Assembly: GCA_964476895.1 (NCBI GenBank)
Contig: CAYZCS010000003.1
Location: 1-37,517, forward strand
Direction of reading: 5' to 3'
Source: JALYJZ01 sp964476895
GTDB taxonomy: Bacteria; Patescibacteriota; SICC01
DNA: 37,517 bases
Shown here: positions 7,646-15,581 of the stretch, piece by piece
How the letters are laid out: each line of letters starts with the position of its first letter
How positions within the stretch are numbered: position 1 is the stretch's first letter
The notes under the pieces: generated by a model
Database searches by the model: none
What the model was told of the DNA's origin: nothing
The model's input: the letters and a program-made list of their open reading frames with translations, nothing else
Made by a program: the position numbers and the translations under genes

Positions 7646-8515
7646 ATGACCATGAGAACCGAGCATAAAATCACCGGATGGATCGAAGGACTCGACGATC
7701 GCGAACGCGACGAGTTCCGTGATCGGCTGCGTGAGACGAACCGCCGTCGCGGAGAGGCCAAGCCTGAGAGCGCCGATCTCCTGCACGACCTCACGGAAAT
7801 GGCGGAACGCCGGGAGCCGCTCGGAGAACTCTATCTCGACACGTTCATCGAACACTCGCGGGACTCCGGGGTCGTTTCCGCGCTCAAGCTGGAGATCACC
7901 GAGGCAGTCGCCCGGAATCAGCGGAAGGATCCGTTCACGTTCGATGGCCTGGAAGGCGGCGAGCGTCTCGACCTACTCGTATCCGAAGTGACCGCACGGT
8001 TCCACGAGGGATTGATCGAGGCTCCGGGTGACGGCCAGCCTTCCGGAGGCGCCAAGGTCGCGAAATTTATGACCGAGGGAACGGAACTTCCCGATTTCCA
8101 TGAGCGGCTTGAACAGGCGATCGCCGACCAGCCGCCGGACCCGGAGTGGATCGGGTCCATGAGGGAACGCCTTCAGGAATTCTCACTGCATGTGTTCGGG
8201 AACAAGCTCGCGTTGGAAACCGCGGTCGAGGTCGCCCAGTATCGGCCCGGCGAAACGTTCAGCGATTCGGAAGTCGCCCGGGCGATCGATCAGCCCGGTA
8301 GTCAGGAGCGTTCGACAGCCCAGCCGCAGGCCAGGGGCATCCTGCTTCGCCTTGAGGAAGCAGGCCTGGTCGCTCGTGCCGAGGACGAACCCGGCACTCC
8401 CGACCCGCGCTCCGTGTATTACCGGCGAGTGGCGCACCCGTACTGGGATGCGGTGACGGAAATCGGCCGTCACGAAAGCGCGCTGTTCCATGGTGCCCGT
8501 CTGAATCGCGAGTAG
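7646..8515 (+). CDS. Hypothetical protein with a C-terminal winged-helix-like region
   Basis: A 289-residue soluble protein, rich in charged helices for the first 200 residues. Residues about 205-270 (TFSDSEVARAIDQPGSQERSTAQPQARGILLRLEEAGLVARAED, then SVYYRRV) look like a winged helix: helix, turn, recognition helix, then the LEEAGLV..YYR wing typical of small transcription regulators. A regulatory or DNA-binding role is an inference only. Candidate starts are ATG 7646 and 7652 downstream of a TTGACA/TATGGT promoter, or ATG 7625; I favour 7646. There is no SD. Confidence 0.6.
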   Translation: MTMRTEHKITGWIEGLDDRERDEFRDRLRETNRRRGEAKPESADLLHDLTEMAERREPLGELYLDTFIEHSRDSGVVSALKLEITEAVARNQRKDPFTFDGLEGGERLDLLVSEVTARFHEGLIEAPGDGQPSGGAKVAKFMTEGTELPDFHERLEQAIADQPPDPEWIGSMRERLQEFSLHVFGNKLALETAVEVAQYRPGETFSDSEVARAIDQPGSQERSTAQPQARGILLRLEEAGLVARAEDEPGTPDPRSVYYRRVAHPYWDAVTEIGRHESALFHGARLNRE

Positions 8516-8613
8516 GCGGTTCAAAAAAGCCGTTGCTAGTGCTATAAAGAGATGTCCCGTTCCGGACGGTGACCTGGGTCGGCAGCAACCGCACCACGTA
8601 CCGAGGAGGGTCG

Positions 8614-9048
8614 ATGACCCCGACGACAACTTCAGTGGAGGAGCATCTCTGGAACCTGCTCGAGGCCGCCGGGATAGAGGTCCACGCACGTCAAGGCGTC
8701 GTCCTGCAGAACCAGTTGGATCTGCCGGTGACCGAGGTCCGGTGGTTCGCCCACGGCAAGGGATCCGGTTCCCGGCGGCACCTGCCGGACGGCTCAAGCG
8801 AGTGGTTCACCGACGGCGCCCGGCTCGGCGAGTTCGATCGGCCGCGCATGCCGCCGGGAGTCTCGGTCGACCGGATTCACATCGACGGGGGCACTTACGC
8901 GTTCGAGGTCATCACCGGTAACGCGTTCACCCTGGACGGCGAGCTGACGGATTCGCGCAAGCAGCTCGGAGGCATCGTGGTCACGGCGGACGCCGATCCC
9001 GATACCGTCCTCGCCGCCATCCGGAAAGCCCTGACCACTCTCTACTGA
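8614..9048 (+). CDS. Hypothetical protein, 144 aa
   Basis: A 144-residue soluble protein with a predicted alternation of strands (VTEVRWFAHGKGSGSRRHLPDGS, VDRIHIDGGTYAFEVITGNAF) and a C-terminal helix (DPDTVLAAIRKALTTL). I do not recognise a family. The start is fixed by GAGGAGG (8603-8609) four bases before ATG 8614. A promoter is likely at TTCAAA (8520-8525), 17 bp, TATAAA (8543-8548), which gives a leader of about 60 bases. It converges towards the XRE gene with a structured terminator region between them. Confidence 0.65.
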   Translation: MTPTTTSVEEHLWNLLEAAGIEVHARQGVVLQNQLDLPVTEVRWFAHGKGSGSRRHLPDGSSEWFTDGARLGEFDRPRMPPGVSVDRIHIDGGTYAFEVITGNAFTLDGELTDSRKQLGGIVVTADADPDTVLAAIRKALTTLY

Positions 9049-9063
9049 ACAAACCGGACCCTT

Positions 9064-9133
9064 AAGACTGCACACGCTTGGATCGGTCCGCCAAGCCCGA
9101 CTCGAAAGAGATCCGGACACGTGTGCAGTTTTT
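9064..9133. terminator. Long branched terminator-like element between convergent genes
   Basis: AAGACTGCACACG (9064-9076) pairs with CGTGTGCAGTTTTT (9120-9133), a 13 bp helix with one G-U pair. The 43 bases inside can form two smaller hairpins: CTTGG/CCAAG (9077-9081 with 9091-9095) and CTC-GAAA-GAG (9101-9110). A T run follows on the plus strand and a shorter one would follow on the minus strand, so it could end both converging transcripts. Confidence 0.6.
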
Positions 9134-9146
9134 ACTTTCCCCCACC

Positions 9147-9407
9147 TTAGAGTCCTCGGAGCAGTCGCTCCAGGGAAGTGCCTAATGCCTGGCTGATCTT
9201 GAGAAGCGTTGGAATGGTCGGCTTACGCCGGCCCTGCTCGATGAATCCGATATGCGAACGATCGATACCGCTTTCCAGCGCTAGCTGATCCTGTGACAAG
9301 GACCTTGCCAAGCGTCGTTTGCGTATCCGCTCACCCAGTATTCGAAAAACCTGTTCGGAATTACGCTGCATACGATCACGGTAGGAGCTTACTTTTGTCA
9401 GCGACAC
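9147..9407 (-). CDS. XRE-family helix-turn-helix repressor
   Basis: An 86-residue protein that is almost entirely a lambda-repressor-type DNA-binding domain: LGERIRKRRLARSLSQDQLALESGIDRSHIGFIEQGRRKPTIPTLLKISQALGTSLERLL. The recognition helix is around SHIGFIEQG. Such short proteins usually dimerise and repress their own gene and a neighbour. The start GTG 9407 lies in an operator-like palindrome and eight bases after GATAAC; the internal ATG at 9371 is a possible alternative start. It is divergent from the DUF4352 lipoprotein gene. Confidence 0.88.
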   Translation of the reverse strand: MSLTKVSSYRDRMQRNSEQVFRILGERIRKRRLARSLSQDQLALESGIDRSHIGFIEQGRRKPTIPTLLKISQALGTSLERLLRGL

Positions 9408-9423
9408 TGACTTTTGTTATCAT
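9391..9423 (+). promoter_or_regulatory. Promoter of the DUF4352 operon overlapped by a palindromic operator
   Basis: TTGTCA (9395-9400), 17 bp, TATCAT (9418-9423) is a good promoter for the rightward operon. A perfect inverted repeat GTCAG-N5-CTGAC (9397-9411) sits on the -35 box and spacer, flanked by two direct copies of ACTTTTGT (9391-9398 and 9410-9417) 19 bp apart. It also covers the start codon of the XRE gene, so one bound repressor could control both directions. Confidence 0.6.
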
Positions 9424-9462
9424 TCGAGCAAGCTTACCCGAATGATTAATCGACGAGGAGGA

Positions 9463-10005
9463 ATGATGAAACTACGTAAGGCAGGCTCAATGGCAGCGAT
9501 CGTGCTGGCCGCAGGCCTGGTGCTAGGCGCCGAAGGCTGCACCACGGAAGACCAGACCCAAAACGAAGGACAGGAAACGCCGGCCGAGGAAACGGTCGGT
9601 GTAAACCAGCCGATCCAAGTCGGTGACGTGCGATGGACGGTAACGAAAGTCGAAGATCGCGGGAAGACCCTGACCGCGAACGACGGCTTCACGCCGCCGA
9701 AGAACGCCGCCGGTAAGTTCGTACAGGTGCACTACAAGGTCGAGAACTTGGGCAAGGAGATGAAGACCACGGTCGGCGTCGATCTGGAGGATTCGAAGGA
9801 ACGTCAATTCACGCCGGTCGACGACGGTTTCCTCTATATTCCGCAAGGGGACGACCTCTACATCTTGGATAACCTGAATCCGAACGTACCGCGTGAATTC
9901 ATCCAGATTTATGAGGTTCCAGCGGATGCGACCGGTCTTGTGGCCCGTGTCGGCAATCTCGAGGCGTTCGGTAATGAAGTAAAAAAGATTAAGCTCGGCC
10001 TTTGA
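9463..10005 (+). CDS. DUF4352 lipoprotein
   Basis: A 180-residue exported protein. It begins MMKLRKAGSMAAIVLAAGLVLGAEGC, a positively charged signal peptide with a lipobox-like end (AEGC, an imperfect match because the -3 position is Ala), followed by an acidic linker. Residues about 45-178 form the immunoglobulin-like DUF4352/telokin-like domain (VNQPIQVGDVRWTVTKV, then GKFVQVHYKVENLGKE, DDGFLYIPQGDDLYIL and EFIQIYEVPADATGLVARVG). It is probably anchored to the outer face of the membrane. GAGGAGG (9455-9461) sets the start. It is the first gene of a pair with the DUF4064-like protein and is probably controlled by the XRE repressor. Confidence 0.88.
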   Translation: MMKLRKAGSMAAIVLAAGLVLGAEGCTTEDQTQNEGQETPAEETVGVNQPIQVGDVRWTVTKVEDRGKTLTANDGFTPPKNAAGKFVQVHYKVENLGKEMKTTVGVDLEDSKERQFTPVDDGFLYIPQGDDLYILDNLNPNVPREFIQIYEVPADATGLVARVGNLEAFGNEVKKIKLGL

Positions 10006-10024
10006 GGGTCGGATAGGAGGAAGT

Positions 10025-10387
10025 ATGGCAGAAGCACAGGTACAAACGGCTAGAGTCGGACGTGGTGGCGAGATAGCACTCGCGATCATCGGTGGCGTCT
10101 TCGGCCTCGGCGGTGCACTCTTTGCGGTCACCGTAGGCGCGGTGGATGAGTCGATCAACGCGGAAACCTCGACCAGCTACGCAACCGTCGGCGGCTGGGC
10201 GGCGATGGGATTCTCCGCGTTGGCAATCGTATCCGCGTTTTTCGTGAAGTCGAGGACGAAGGTCGCGGGATGGCTGCTGCTTGTCTCGGCGATCGGCGGA
10301 TTGATCTCGATCAGCTTCTTTTACATCATTCCCTTCATCCTGCTGCTGATCGCGGGACTGATGGCACTGCTCCGCGGACGCCGCTAG
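10025..10387 (+). CDS. DUF4064-like small membrane protein
   Basis: A 120-residue protein with about four membrane helices: IALAIIGGVFGLGGALFAVTVGA, VGGWAAMGFSALAIVSAFF, VAGWLLLVSAIGGLISISFF and IIPFILLLIAGLMALL. The pattern, with a glycine-rich first helix and a short charged tail, fits DUF4064-type proteins of unknown function. AGGAGG lies 5-6 bases before ATG 10025. It is 19 bp behind the DUF4352 lipoprotein and is followed by a terminator, so the two form a complete operon. Confidence 0.75.
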   Translation: MAEAQVQTARVGRGGEIALAIIGGVFGLGGALFAVTVGAVDESINAETSTSYATVGGWAAMGFSALAIVSAFFVKSRTKVAGWLLLVSAIGGLISISFFYIIPFILLLIAGLMALLRGRR

Positions 10388-10407
10388 CCGTTCGGGTCTT
10401 AACCCTT

Positions 10408-10441
10408 GAAAAAGTACCTTAAATGTGGTACTTTTTCTTAA
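10408..10441 (+). terminator. Rho-independent terminator of the DUF4352/DUF4064 operon
   Basis: GAAAAAGTACC (10408-10418) pairs with GGTACTTTTTC (10427-10437), an 11 bp stem with an eight-base loop, followed by TTAA. The A/T-rich outer stem provides runs on both strands. Confidence 0.85.
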
Positions 10442-10463
10442 TTTAACGGAAACCGAAACCCAC

Positions 10464-11912
10464 ATGCTAGACAGCTTGATCCAGACGGCCGGCTACTACG
10501 GGTATTCGCTCCTGCTCCTCGGGGCCTTCCTCGTGGCCGGGTTCGCGGCGGTACGGCTTCCGCTGGTCCGCTCGCTGTTCCTGCCGGGCTCCTTGGCCGC
10601 CGGTGCGCTCCTGCTGGCCTTCAGCCCGCAGGTGGCAGGCGTCCATTTCCCCGACGTGCAGTTGCCGGGCCTCTACTACGACGACTGGCGGGTGCTTCCC
10701 GGACTGTTGATCAACATCGTGTTCGCCTGCCTGTTCCTGGCCCGGCCGATCCTGCCGCTCAAGCGGATGTGGTCGCTCGCCGGCCCGCAGGTGGCCTTCG
10801 GGCAGACGATCGCCTGGGGCCAGTACGTCATCGGCGGGTTGCTGGCGCTCTTCGTGCTGGTCCCGTTGCTCGGGATGTCGCCGCTTACTGCCGCCCTGAT
10901 CGAAATCAGCTTCGAAGGCGGTCACGGCACCGCGGCCGGCCTGGCGCCGGTATTCGACCAGCTGGGATTCTCCGAAGGTCGCGACCTGGCGGTCGGGCTG
11001 GCGACGACCAGCATGGTCGTCGCGCTGGTCAGCGGTATCCTGGTGGTCAACTGGGGAAGGCGGAAGCATCACGTCCAGGCGCCCCGCCGGACGGCGCGCA
11101 ACCTCGCCTACCATCGGCGGATCCTCACGGACCTGCGTAAGGAAGGCGTCCGCGTCCGTGACCAGGTGACGCCGCGGCGATTGCTCAGCCACCTGCTGCT
11201 CGTGGCGATGGCGGTGGGCATAGGCTGGATCTTGCACCAAGGCCTGATCGCGATCGAGGAAACGCCCCTGGCCCGGGAAGTCGGCCTGAGCGTCTTCCGC
11301 TACGTCCCGCTCTTCCCGCTCTGTATGTTCGGTGGCATGATCGCGCACACGCTCTGGAAGTGGAGCGGGCTGACCGTCTCACGGCCGCTCGTCGACATCA
11401 TCAGCGCCGTATCGCTCGGTGTGCTGATTGCCACGGCGGTCGGCACGATGTCGCTCGGCTACATCGCCAGCCACATGGCGACGTTCACGCTCCTGGCCGT
11501 CTCCGGTATCGTTTGGATTCTCTTCGCCTTCTTCTTCCTGGCGCCCCGCATGTTCCATGAGCACTGGTTCCAGCGGGGAATCGTGGACTCCAGCCAGTCC
11601 ATGGGCACCACGGCCACGGGGCTGCTGTTCCTGTACCAGGTCGATCCTGAGGACAAGACCAACGCGGTCGAAGGATACGGCTACAAGCAGCTTCTGTTCG
11701 AACCGTTTGTAGGCGGCGGGTTCGTGACGGCCCTCTCGATGCCGCTGATCGTCGCCTGGGGACTGTCCGTGTTCACAGCGGTATGCGGGGTCGTCTTCAC
11801 GGCCTGGCTCGTGCTCGGCATCCGGTACTTCGGCCGCCTCCGGATCGAGGACAAGATGGCACCGGAGCGCACCCAGGCCTCCAGTAAGCCGTCACCCCAT
11901 CCGGTGCGATAG
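10464..11912 (+). CDS. gltS: Sodium/glutamate symporter (GltS family)
   Basis: A 482-residue inner-membrane protein with about 10-12 hydrophobic segments in two halves separated by a basic cytoplasmic loop (GRRKHHVQAPRRTARNLAYHRR, about residues 210-245). The family signature ISFEGGHGTAAGL is in the first half, and the second half carries the matching re-entrant region QSMGTTATGLL. Members import glutamate with sodium. It is longer than typical GltS (about 400 residues) because of the loop and C-terminal tail, so the substrate could differ. ATG 10464 is chosen because the upstream bases belong to the preceding terminator; no SD is seen. Confidence 0.85.
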   Translation: MLDSLIQTAGYYGYSLLLLGAFLVAGFAAVRLPLVRSLFLPGSLAAGALLLAFSPQVAGVHFPDVQLPGLYYDDWRVLPGLLINIVFACLFLARPILPLKRMWSLAGPQVAFGQTIAWGQYVIGGLLALFVLVPLLGMSPLTAALIEISFEGGHGTAAGLAPVFDQLGFSEGRDLAVGLATTSMVVALVSGILVVNWGRRKHHVQAPRRTARNLAYHRRILTDLRKEGVRVRDQVTPRRLLSHLLLVAMAVGIGWILHQGLIAIEETPLAREVGLSVFRYVPLFPLCMFGGMIAHTLWKWSGLTVSRPLVDIISAVSLGVLIATAVGTMSLGYIASHMATFTLLAVSGIVWILFAFFFLAPRMFHEHWFQRGIVDSSQSMGTTATGLLFLYQVDPEDKTNAVEGYGYKQLLFEPFVGGGFVTALSMPLIVAWGLSVFTAVCGVVFTAWLVLGIRYFGRLRIEDKMAPERTQASSKPSPHPVR

Positions 11913-11939
11913 CGAAATTCGTGTCTGTAGAGCAAGAAT

Positions 11940-11956
11940 ATGACCTTAACGGTCAT
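11940..11956. promoter_or_regulatory. Perfect inverted repeat upstream of the gene at 12046
   Basis: ATGACC-TTAAC-GGTCAT has six-base arms and a five-base spacer. It lies about 20 bp upstream of TATGGT/TATATT sequences (about 11974-11984) that are likely -10 elements. A dimeric regulator site is plausible. Confidence 0.35.
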
Positions 11957-12017
11957 TCCGCTCGTGTCGCGGATATGGTATATTTACCCGTCGCACCTTT
12001 TCAACGCAACGGCAATC

Positions 12018-12040
12018 GTGCCCTCGGGGCACAGAAGGAG
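12018..12040 (+). promoter_or_regulatory. Stable hairpin directly before the SD of the 12046 gene
   Basis: GTGCCC-TCG-GGGCAC (12018-12032) is followed two bases later by AAGGAG (12035-12040) and ATG 12046. It may stabilise the 5' end of the mRNA or tune ribosome access. Confidence 0.45.
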
Positions 12041-12045
12041 ACGTA

Positions 12046-12342
12046 ATGGATCAAACGAGATCACTTTCCCGCTACGACTGGGGCCTCTTCGCGTTTATCC
12101 CGCCTTTCGTCATGGCCGTGGGGTTATTCATTGCCCTGCTGGCTGAGGTGGCTCACACTCAGTTGGCGTGGGCGGCGATCTTCGGAGCGAGCCTCCTCAT
12201 GTACGGCCTCATGCAGCTGAACGTGGGAATCCGAGAGCAAAGGCCATGGCGGTCGCGAATGGTGTCCAGCCTCATCCTGCCCCTGGCGCTGTGGGCACTC
12301 GTAGTGTTCATTATGCTTCCGGCCGTTTCTCCCGACTTCTAG
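12046..12342 (+). CDS. Small membrane protein, three TM segments
   Basis: A 98-residue protein with hydrophobic segments at about residues 12-33, 37-56 and 74-93 and a basic loop REQRPWRSR between the last two, which should face the cytoplasm. I recognise no family. The start is clear: AAGGAG is five bases upstream of ATG. The gene has its own leader (inverted repeat at 11940-11956 and a hairpin before the SD) and a strong terminator behind it, so it is an independently regulated single gene. Confidence 0.65.
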   Translation: MDQTRSLSRYDWGLFAFIPPFVMAVGLFIALLAEVAHTQLAWAAIFGASLLMYGLMQLNVGIREQRPWRSRMVSSLILPLALWALVVFIMLPAVSPDF

Positions 12343-12361
12343 CCGAAGCTGGCGCCACCTT

Positions 12362-12423
12362 GGGGTTTCGTTACAGATACTGGTAGCACCATCAGCCATC
12401 TGTGACGGAACCCCTTTTTTATT
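12362..12423 (+). terminator. Strong Rho-independent terminator
   Basis: A 17 bp stem runs from 12362-12378 to 12398-12414, with an inner TGGT-AGC-ACCA hairpin and six T residues after it. Two pairs are U-G in plus-strand RNA but would be A-C mismatches in minus-strand RNA, so it works on plus-strand transcripts. Confidence 0.9.
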
Positions 12424-12437
12424 TGTAGAATCGGGGC

Positions 12438-12833
12438 ATGCCCGACCTGACCATATCGACCACGGCCAAAAGCGAAGTCGTCGATATCACCGACCGTGTA
12501 CAGCAGCTCGCGGAATCCGCCAGCCTGAAGGACGGCGTGGTACATCTGTCCGTCGCGCATACCACCGCGGCGCTTTCCACCGCCGACCTCGATCCCGGCA
12601 CCGACCAGGATCTACTCGAGGCATACCGTGCGCTAGTTCCGGAGCTCGATTACCGGCATCCCCACGACCCGTCGCACGTCGGCGACCACATCCTCAGTTC
12701 GTTGATCGGCACCAGTGAAAGCGTACCCGTCCGCGACAGCAAGCTCGTGCTCGGCACCTGGCAACGCGTGGTGCTCTACGAGTTCGACGGCCCGCGGGAG
12801 CGGACGGTGGTGGTGACGGCACTCGCTAGTTGA
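12438..12833 (+). CDS. yjbQ: YjbQ family protein (UPF0047; secondary thiamine-phosphate synthase-like)
   Basis: A 131-residue protein of the YjbQ/UPF0047 family. The hallmarks are VVDITDRVQQL, the metal-site stretch VHLSVAHTTAALSTADLDPGTDQDLL, a second His cluster (YRHPHDPSHVGDHILSSLIGTSESVPV) and LGTWQRVVLYEFDGPRERTVVV. The family forms small trimers and can weakly replace thiamine-phosphate synthase in E. coli; the true reaction is not established. ATG 12438 is six bases after TAGAAT (12426-12431), so the mRNA is probably leaderless. Confidence 0.92.
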   Translation: MPDLTISTTAKSEVVDITDRVQQLAESASLKDGVVHLSVAHTTAALSTADLDPGTDQDLLEAYRALVPELDYRHPHDPSHVGDHILSSLIGTSESVPVRDSKLVLGTWQRVVLYEFDGPRERTVVVTALAS

Positions 12834-12875
12834 GCGACTTTCCTTGTAATTCTGGCGCATATATAGTGAAGTGTT

Positions 12876-13679
12876 ATGTCTACGAGAGAACCACTCAACG
12901 AAGTTGAACGCGAAGAACGCCGCATGCGTTTTGATGAAGCGGCAGAGGAATATCAGCGTGCTCGCCCTGGTTACCCGGACAAGGTGTTCGATGATATAGA
13001 AGCCTTGGGCGGTATTGCGGACCATGCGCGGGTATTGGAAATCGGATGCGGGACAGGACAGGCTACCCGCTCGTTAGCCGAACGTGGCCATGAGGTAGTT
13101 GGCGTCGAGTTAGGCAAGAGTTTAGCTGACGTTGCTCGGCGGGAATTGGCGTCCTACCCCAATGTCGCAATCCACGCCGGGGCATTCGAAGCTTGGCCGC
13201 TTCCAGACGAACGATTCGACTTAGTCTTGGCAGCCACTTCATTCCATTGGATTGATCCCGAAATCAGATTGGCCAAGTCGGCAGCAGCGCTCAAGGATGG
13301 CGGAGGCATCGGGATTGTGGTCATTAGCACACGTCGAGAGACAGGTTTAGATGGCGGCTTCTTTGCGACGGAGCGCCAATGTTTCGAGCGAAATGGATAT
13401 GAGATGTGGGGTGAACGAGATATCTCGGAGGATGCACAGACGTTGGATTCTTCGGAATTGTTCACTGAGCCAATCGTCAGAAACCATCAGTTCACGATTG
13501 AATATACAGAGGCGGAGTATATAGAATTCCTACGCACTCAATCTGCCATCCGTAATAATCTTGGAGAAGCGGATCGTGAAAATTTGCTCAACCAAATCTC
13601 GGAAGCGATTAAAAACGAATATAGCGGAAGGGTGCTCAGGCCATGTACAGCTGAACTAGCGTTCGCCCGAAAGTGTTGA
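12876..13679 (+). CDS. Class I SAM-dependent methyltransferase
   Basis: A 267-residue methyltransferase of the Methyltransf_11/25 type. Motif I is VLEIGCGTGQATRSLAERG (about residues 49-67), followed by the acidic end of strand 2 (VVGVELG) and motif post-I FDLVLAATSFHWID. The FHWID step is typical of small-molecule methyltransferases of the Tam/UbiE-like group. The substrate is unknown. Coding sequence is clearly more AT-rich than flanking genes and uses more A/T-ending codons, which suggests recent acquisition. TATAGT (12862-12867) is eight bases before ATG 12876, and there is no SD. Confidence 0.88.
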   Translation: MSTREPLNEVEREERRMRFDEAAEEYQRARPGYPDKVFDDIEALGGIADHARVLEIGCGTGQATRSLAERGHEVVGVELGKSLADVARRELASYPNVAIHAGAFEAWPLPDERFDLVLAATSFHWIDPEIRLAKSAAALKDGGGIGIVVISTRRETGLDGGFFATERQCFERNGYEMWGERDISEDAQTLDSSELFTEPIVRNHQFTIEYTEAEYIEFLRTQSAIRNNLGEADRENLLNQISEAIKNEYSGRVLRPCTAELAFARKC

Positions 13680-13708
13680 GACTGCGAAACAAATATTCGA
13701 GTGTGTGA

Positions 13709-14476
13709 CTAAAATCGCAGCTTGTAGCCCTTGCGGAAGATCCAGTAGACGACGGCGAACAACACCAGCACGCCGCCGGACACGACCGCCAGCGACAGGT
13801 ACGGGTTCACGTCAGAGTACCCCAGGAACCCGTGCCGCACGCTGTTGATCATGTAGAAGACCGGGTTGAAGTGGGCGATGGTCTGCCAGGGTTCGGGCAA
13901 CAGCTCGGCAGAATAGAACACGCCGCCGATGAAGATCAGCGGCTGTAGCACGAAGCTCCGGTAGAGGCTGATATTGTCGAACGCCTCGGCGAACACGCCG
14001 ACTAGCACGCCGAACAGCGCGAAGAACAGGCCGATCGATGCGAAGCTCCAGAGGAGAAGCAGCGGATCGGCCACCGGCAACCCGACGAGCAGCCCTGCGG
14101 TAAGCAGCGTGACGCCGGCGATGATCGCGCCGCGCACGAATCCGCCGAGCGTGTATGCTCCGAGCAGCTCCAGGTTATGGAGCGGCGAGGCCAGCTGGTC
14201 CTCGATCGCCCGCATGAACCGTTGCTGGAACAGCGAACTTGCGTTGTTCTCGAACGCGTTCAGGGCGAAGGCCATCATCACCAGGCCCGGCAGGATGAAC
14301 GTGATGTACGGCACGCCCTCGAGCTCGCCGACCCGGCTGCCGAGTGCCGCGCCGAATACGGAGATATAGAGGTACGTCTCAAGGAGCGGTGTGAGGATCG
14401 TCTGCCGCTTGATGCTCCAGTACCGCGTGAACTCACGGCGGAAACTAAGTCCGAACCGGGTCTGCCAGGCGCTCAC
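13709..14476 (-). CDS. ABC-2 type transporter permease
   Basis: A 255-residue integral membrane protein of the ABC-2 exporter family. It has about six membrane helices, the N-terminal FRREFTRYWSIKRQTILTPLLETYLYISVFG segment, VPYITFILPGLVMMA, and the C-terminal SLYRSFVLQPLIFIGGVFYSAELLPEPWQ loop before the last helices. Such permeases export drugs, lipids or polysaccharides. The GTG start at 14476 overlaps the TGA of the ATPase gene (GTGA), a classical coupled arrangement; a longer open frame that continues upstream to 15127 only shadows the ATPase. Confidence 0.9.
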   Translation of the reverse strand: MSAWQTRFGLSFRREFTRYWSIKRQTILTPLLETYLYISVFGAALGSRVGELEGVPYITFILPGLVMMAFALNAFENNASSLFQQRFMRAIEDQLASPLHNLELLGAYTLGGFVRGAIIAGVTLLTAGLLVGLPVADPLLLLWSFASIGLFFALFGVLVGVFAEAFDNISLYRSFVLQPLIFIGGVFYSAELLPEPWQTIAHFNPVFYMINSVRHGFLGYSDVNPYLSLAVVSGGVLVLFAVVYWIFRKGYKLRF

Positions 14477-15270
14477 TTGAAGGCTCCCGCGGTGCCTGGC
14501 TTGCTGGCGATTCCGGCCTTGGCGCCGTTCCGCCCGAGCTCTTCCCGTCCAACCACCGAAAGGTATACGTCTTCCAAGGTCTTCTTCTTGAACTTCCGTT
14601 TGAGCTCCCGGACGGTGCCTTGCTCCACGATCTGCCCTTGGTTGATCAGGGCGATCCGGCTGGCGAGCTGCTCCGCCTCCTCGATGTAGTGGGTCGTGAG
14701 CAGGATCGTCGTGCCGGCGTCGTTGACGCGCTTCATGTAGTGCCAGAGTTCGAGCCGGAGCTCCACGTCCACGCCGGCGGTCGGTTCGTCCAGGATCAGG
14801 AGCTTCGGCTTGTGCATCAGCGCCCGCGCGATCACGAGCCGGCGGCGCATGCCGCCGGAGAGTGCCCGCACGCTGGCCTTCCGCTTGTCTTCCAGCGAGA
14901 ACGCCTTGAGCAGCTCCTTGATCCGGCGCTGGCGCCGCTGCTTCGGCATGCCGTAGTAGCCGCCGTGGTAGTCGAGCGTTTCTTCGACGGTCAGGAACCA
15001 GTCGAGGCTCATCACTTCCTGCGGGCTGAGCCCGACGGCCTGGCGCGCCCGCTGGTACTCCTTCACCGCATCCCTGCCAAAGACCTTGATCTCCCCGGCA
15101 GTCGGCACGGCGAGGCCGGTGACGCAATGGATCAGCGTGGATTTCCCGGCGCCGTTCGGACCGAGCAGCCCGAAGAACTCACCCTTGCCGACCGTGAGGT
15201 CGACGCCTTTGAGGGCCTCGGGTCCCTTGCGGTACTGTTTGACCAGTCCGTTGATCGAAAGCGCGTCCAT
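14473..15270 (-). CDS. ABC transporter ATP-binding protein (ABC-2 exporter partner)
   Basis: A 265-residue ATPase with Walker A GPNGAGKS (residues 37-44), Q-loop around LSPQEV, signature LSGGM, Walker B with LLILDEPTAGVD and the H-switch LLTTHYIEEAEQ. It is of the DrrA/NatA-like drug, lipid or Na+ exporter type. It energises the permease encoded immediately downstream with overlapping start and stop. TATACT sits eight bases before ATG 15270 inside the end of the previous gene, so it may also have its own leaderless transcript in addition to read-through from the attenuated upstream promoter. Confidence 0.95.
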   Translation of the reverse strand: MDALSINGLVKQYRKGPEALKGVDLTVGKGEFFGLLGPNGAGKSTLIHCVTGLAVPTAGEIKVFGRDAVKEYQRARQAVGLSPQEVMSLDWFLTVEETLDYHGGYYGMPKQRRQRRIKELLKAFSLEDKRKASVRALSGGMRRRLVIARALMHKPKLLILDEPTAGVDVELRLELWHYMKRVNDAGTTILLTTHYIEEAEQLASRIALINQGQIVEQGTVRELKRKFKKKTLEDVYLSVVGREELGRNGAKAGIASKPGTAGAFK

Positions 15271-15276
15271 ACCGAA

Positions 15277-15543
15277 CTAGTATAGCGCGGCTTCGGGCTC
15301 GGGATCGGGAGCGTCCGGCATTTCCGCGCCGACACGTTCCGCGGCGTACCGCTCCAGGGCAGTCAGGACTTCTTCCGGCACGAAACCCAAGTTGTCGACC
15401 GCGTATCGGTCCAGCGCCCGGATAACGGCGGGGCTCATCGCTCCTACCTCCTCGGCCATGCACGCTTTCGCTGCGCGCTGTGCCGGGCTAACGTTCCGTT
15501 CGACCGGTGCTTCCGCAAACAGTTCGGGATGTGGTCCGGCCAT
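15277..15543 (-). CDS. Hypothetical protein, 88 aa, first gene of the ABC exporter operon
   Basis: An 88-residue acidic soluble protein without a family I recognise. It contains two similar helical segments (VIRALDRYAVDNLGFVPEEVLTALERYAAERVG, about residues 38-70), suggesting an internal repeat of the form ALxRYA. AGGAGG lies eight bases upstream of ATG 15543, so this one is SD-dependent. It sits between the attenuator-like leader and the ABC genes, and its stop overlaps the -10 box of the ATPase gene. It may be a small accessory or regulatory subunit of the exporter; that is inference. Confidence 0.6.
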   Translation of the reverse strand: MAGPHPELFAEAPVERNVSPAQRAAKACMAEEVGAMSPAVIRALDRYAVDNLGFVPEEVLTALERYAAERVGAEMPDAPDPEPEAALY

Positions 15544-15581
15544 ATGTCTCACCTCCTCTCATGTGCCAATCAATGGATACG

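Noticed and set aside
13709..15127. One long minus-strand frame joining permease and an Arg/Ala-rich N-terminal part
   Set aside because: The upstream portion is an out-of-frame shadow of the ABC ATPase; the permease starts at GTG 14476.
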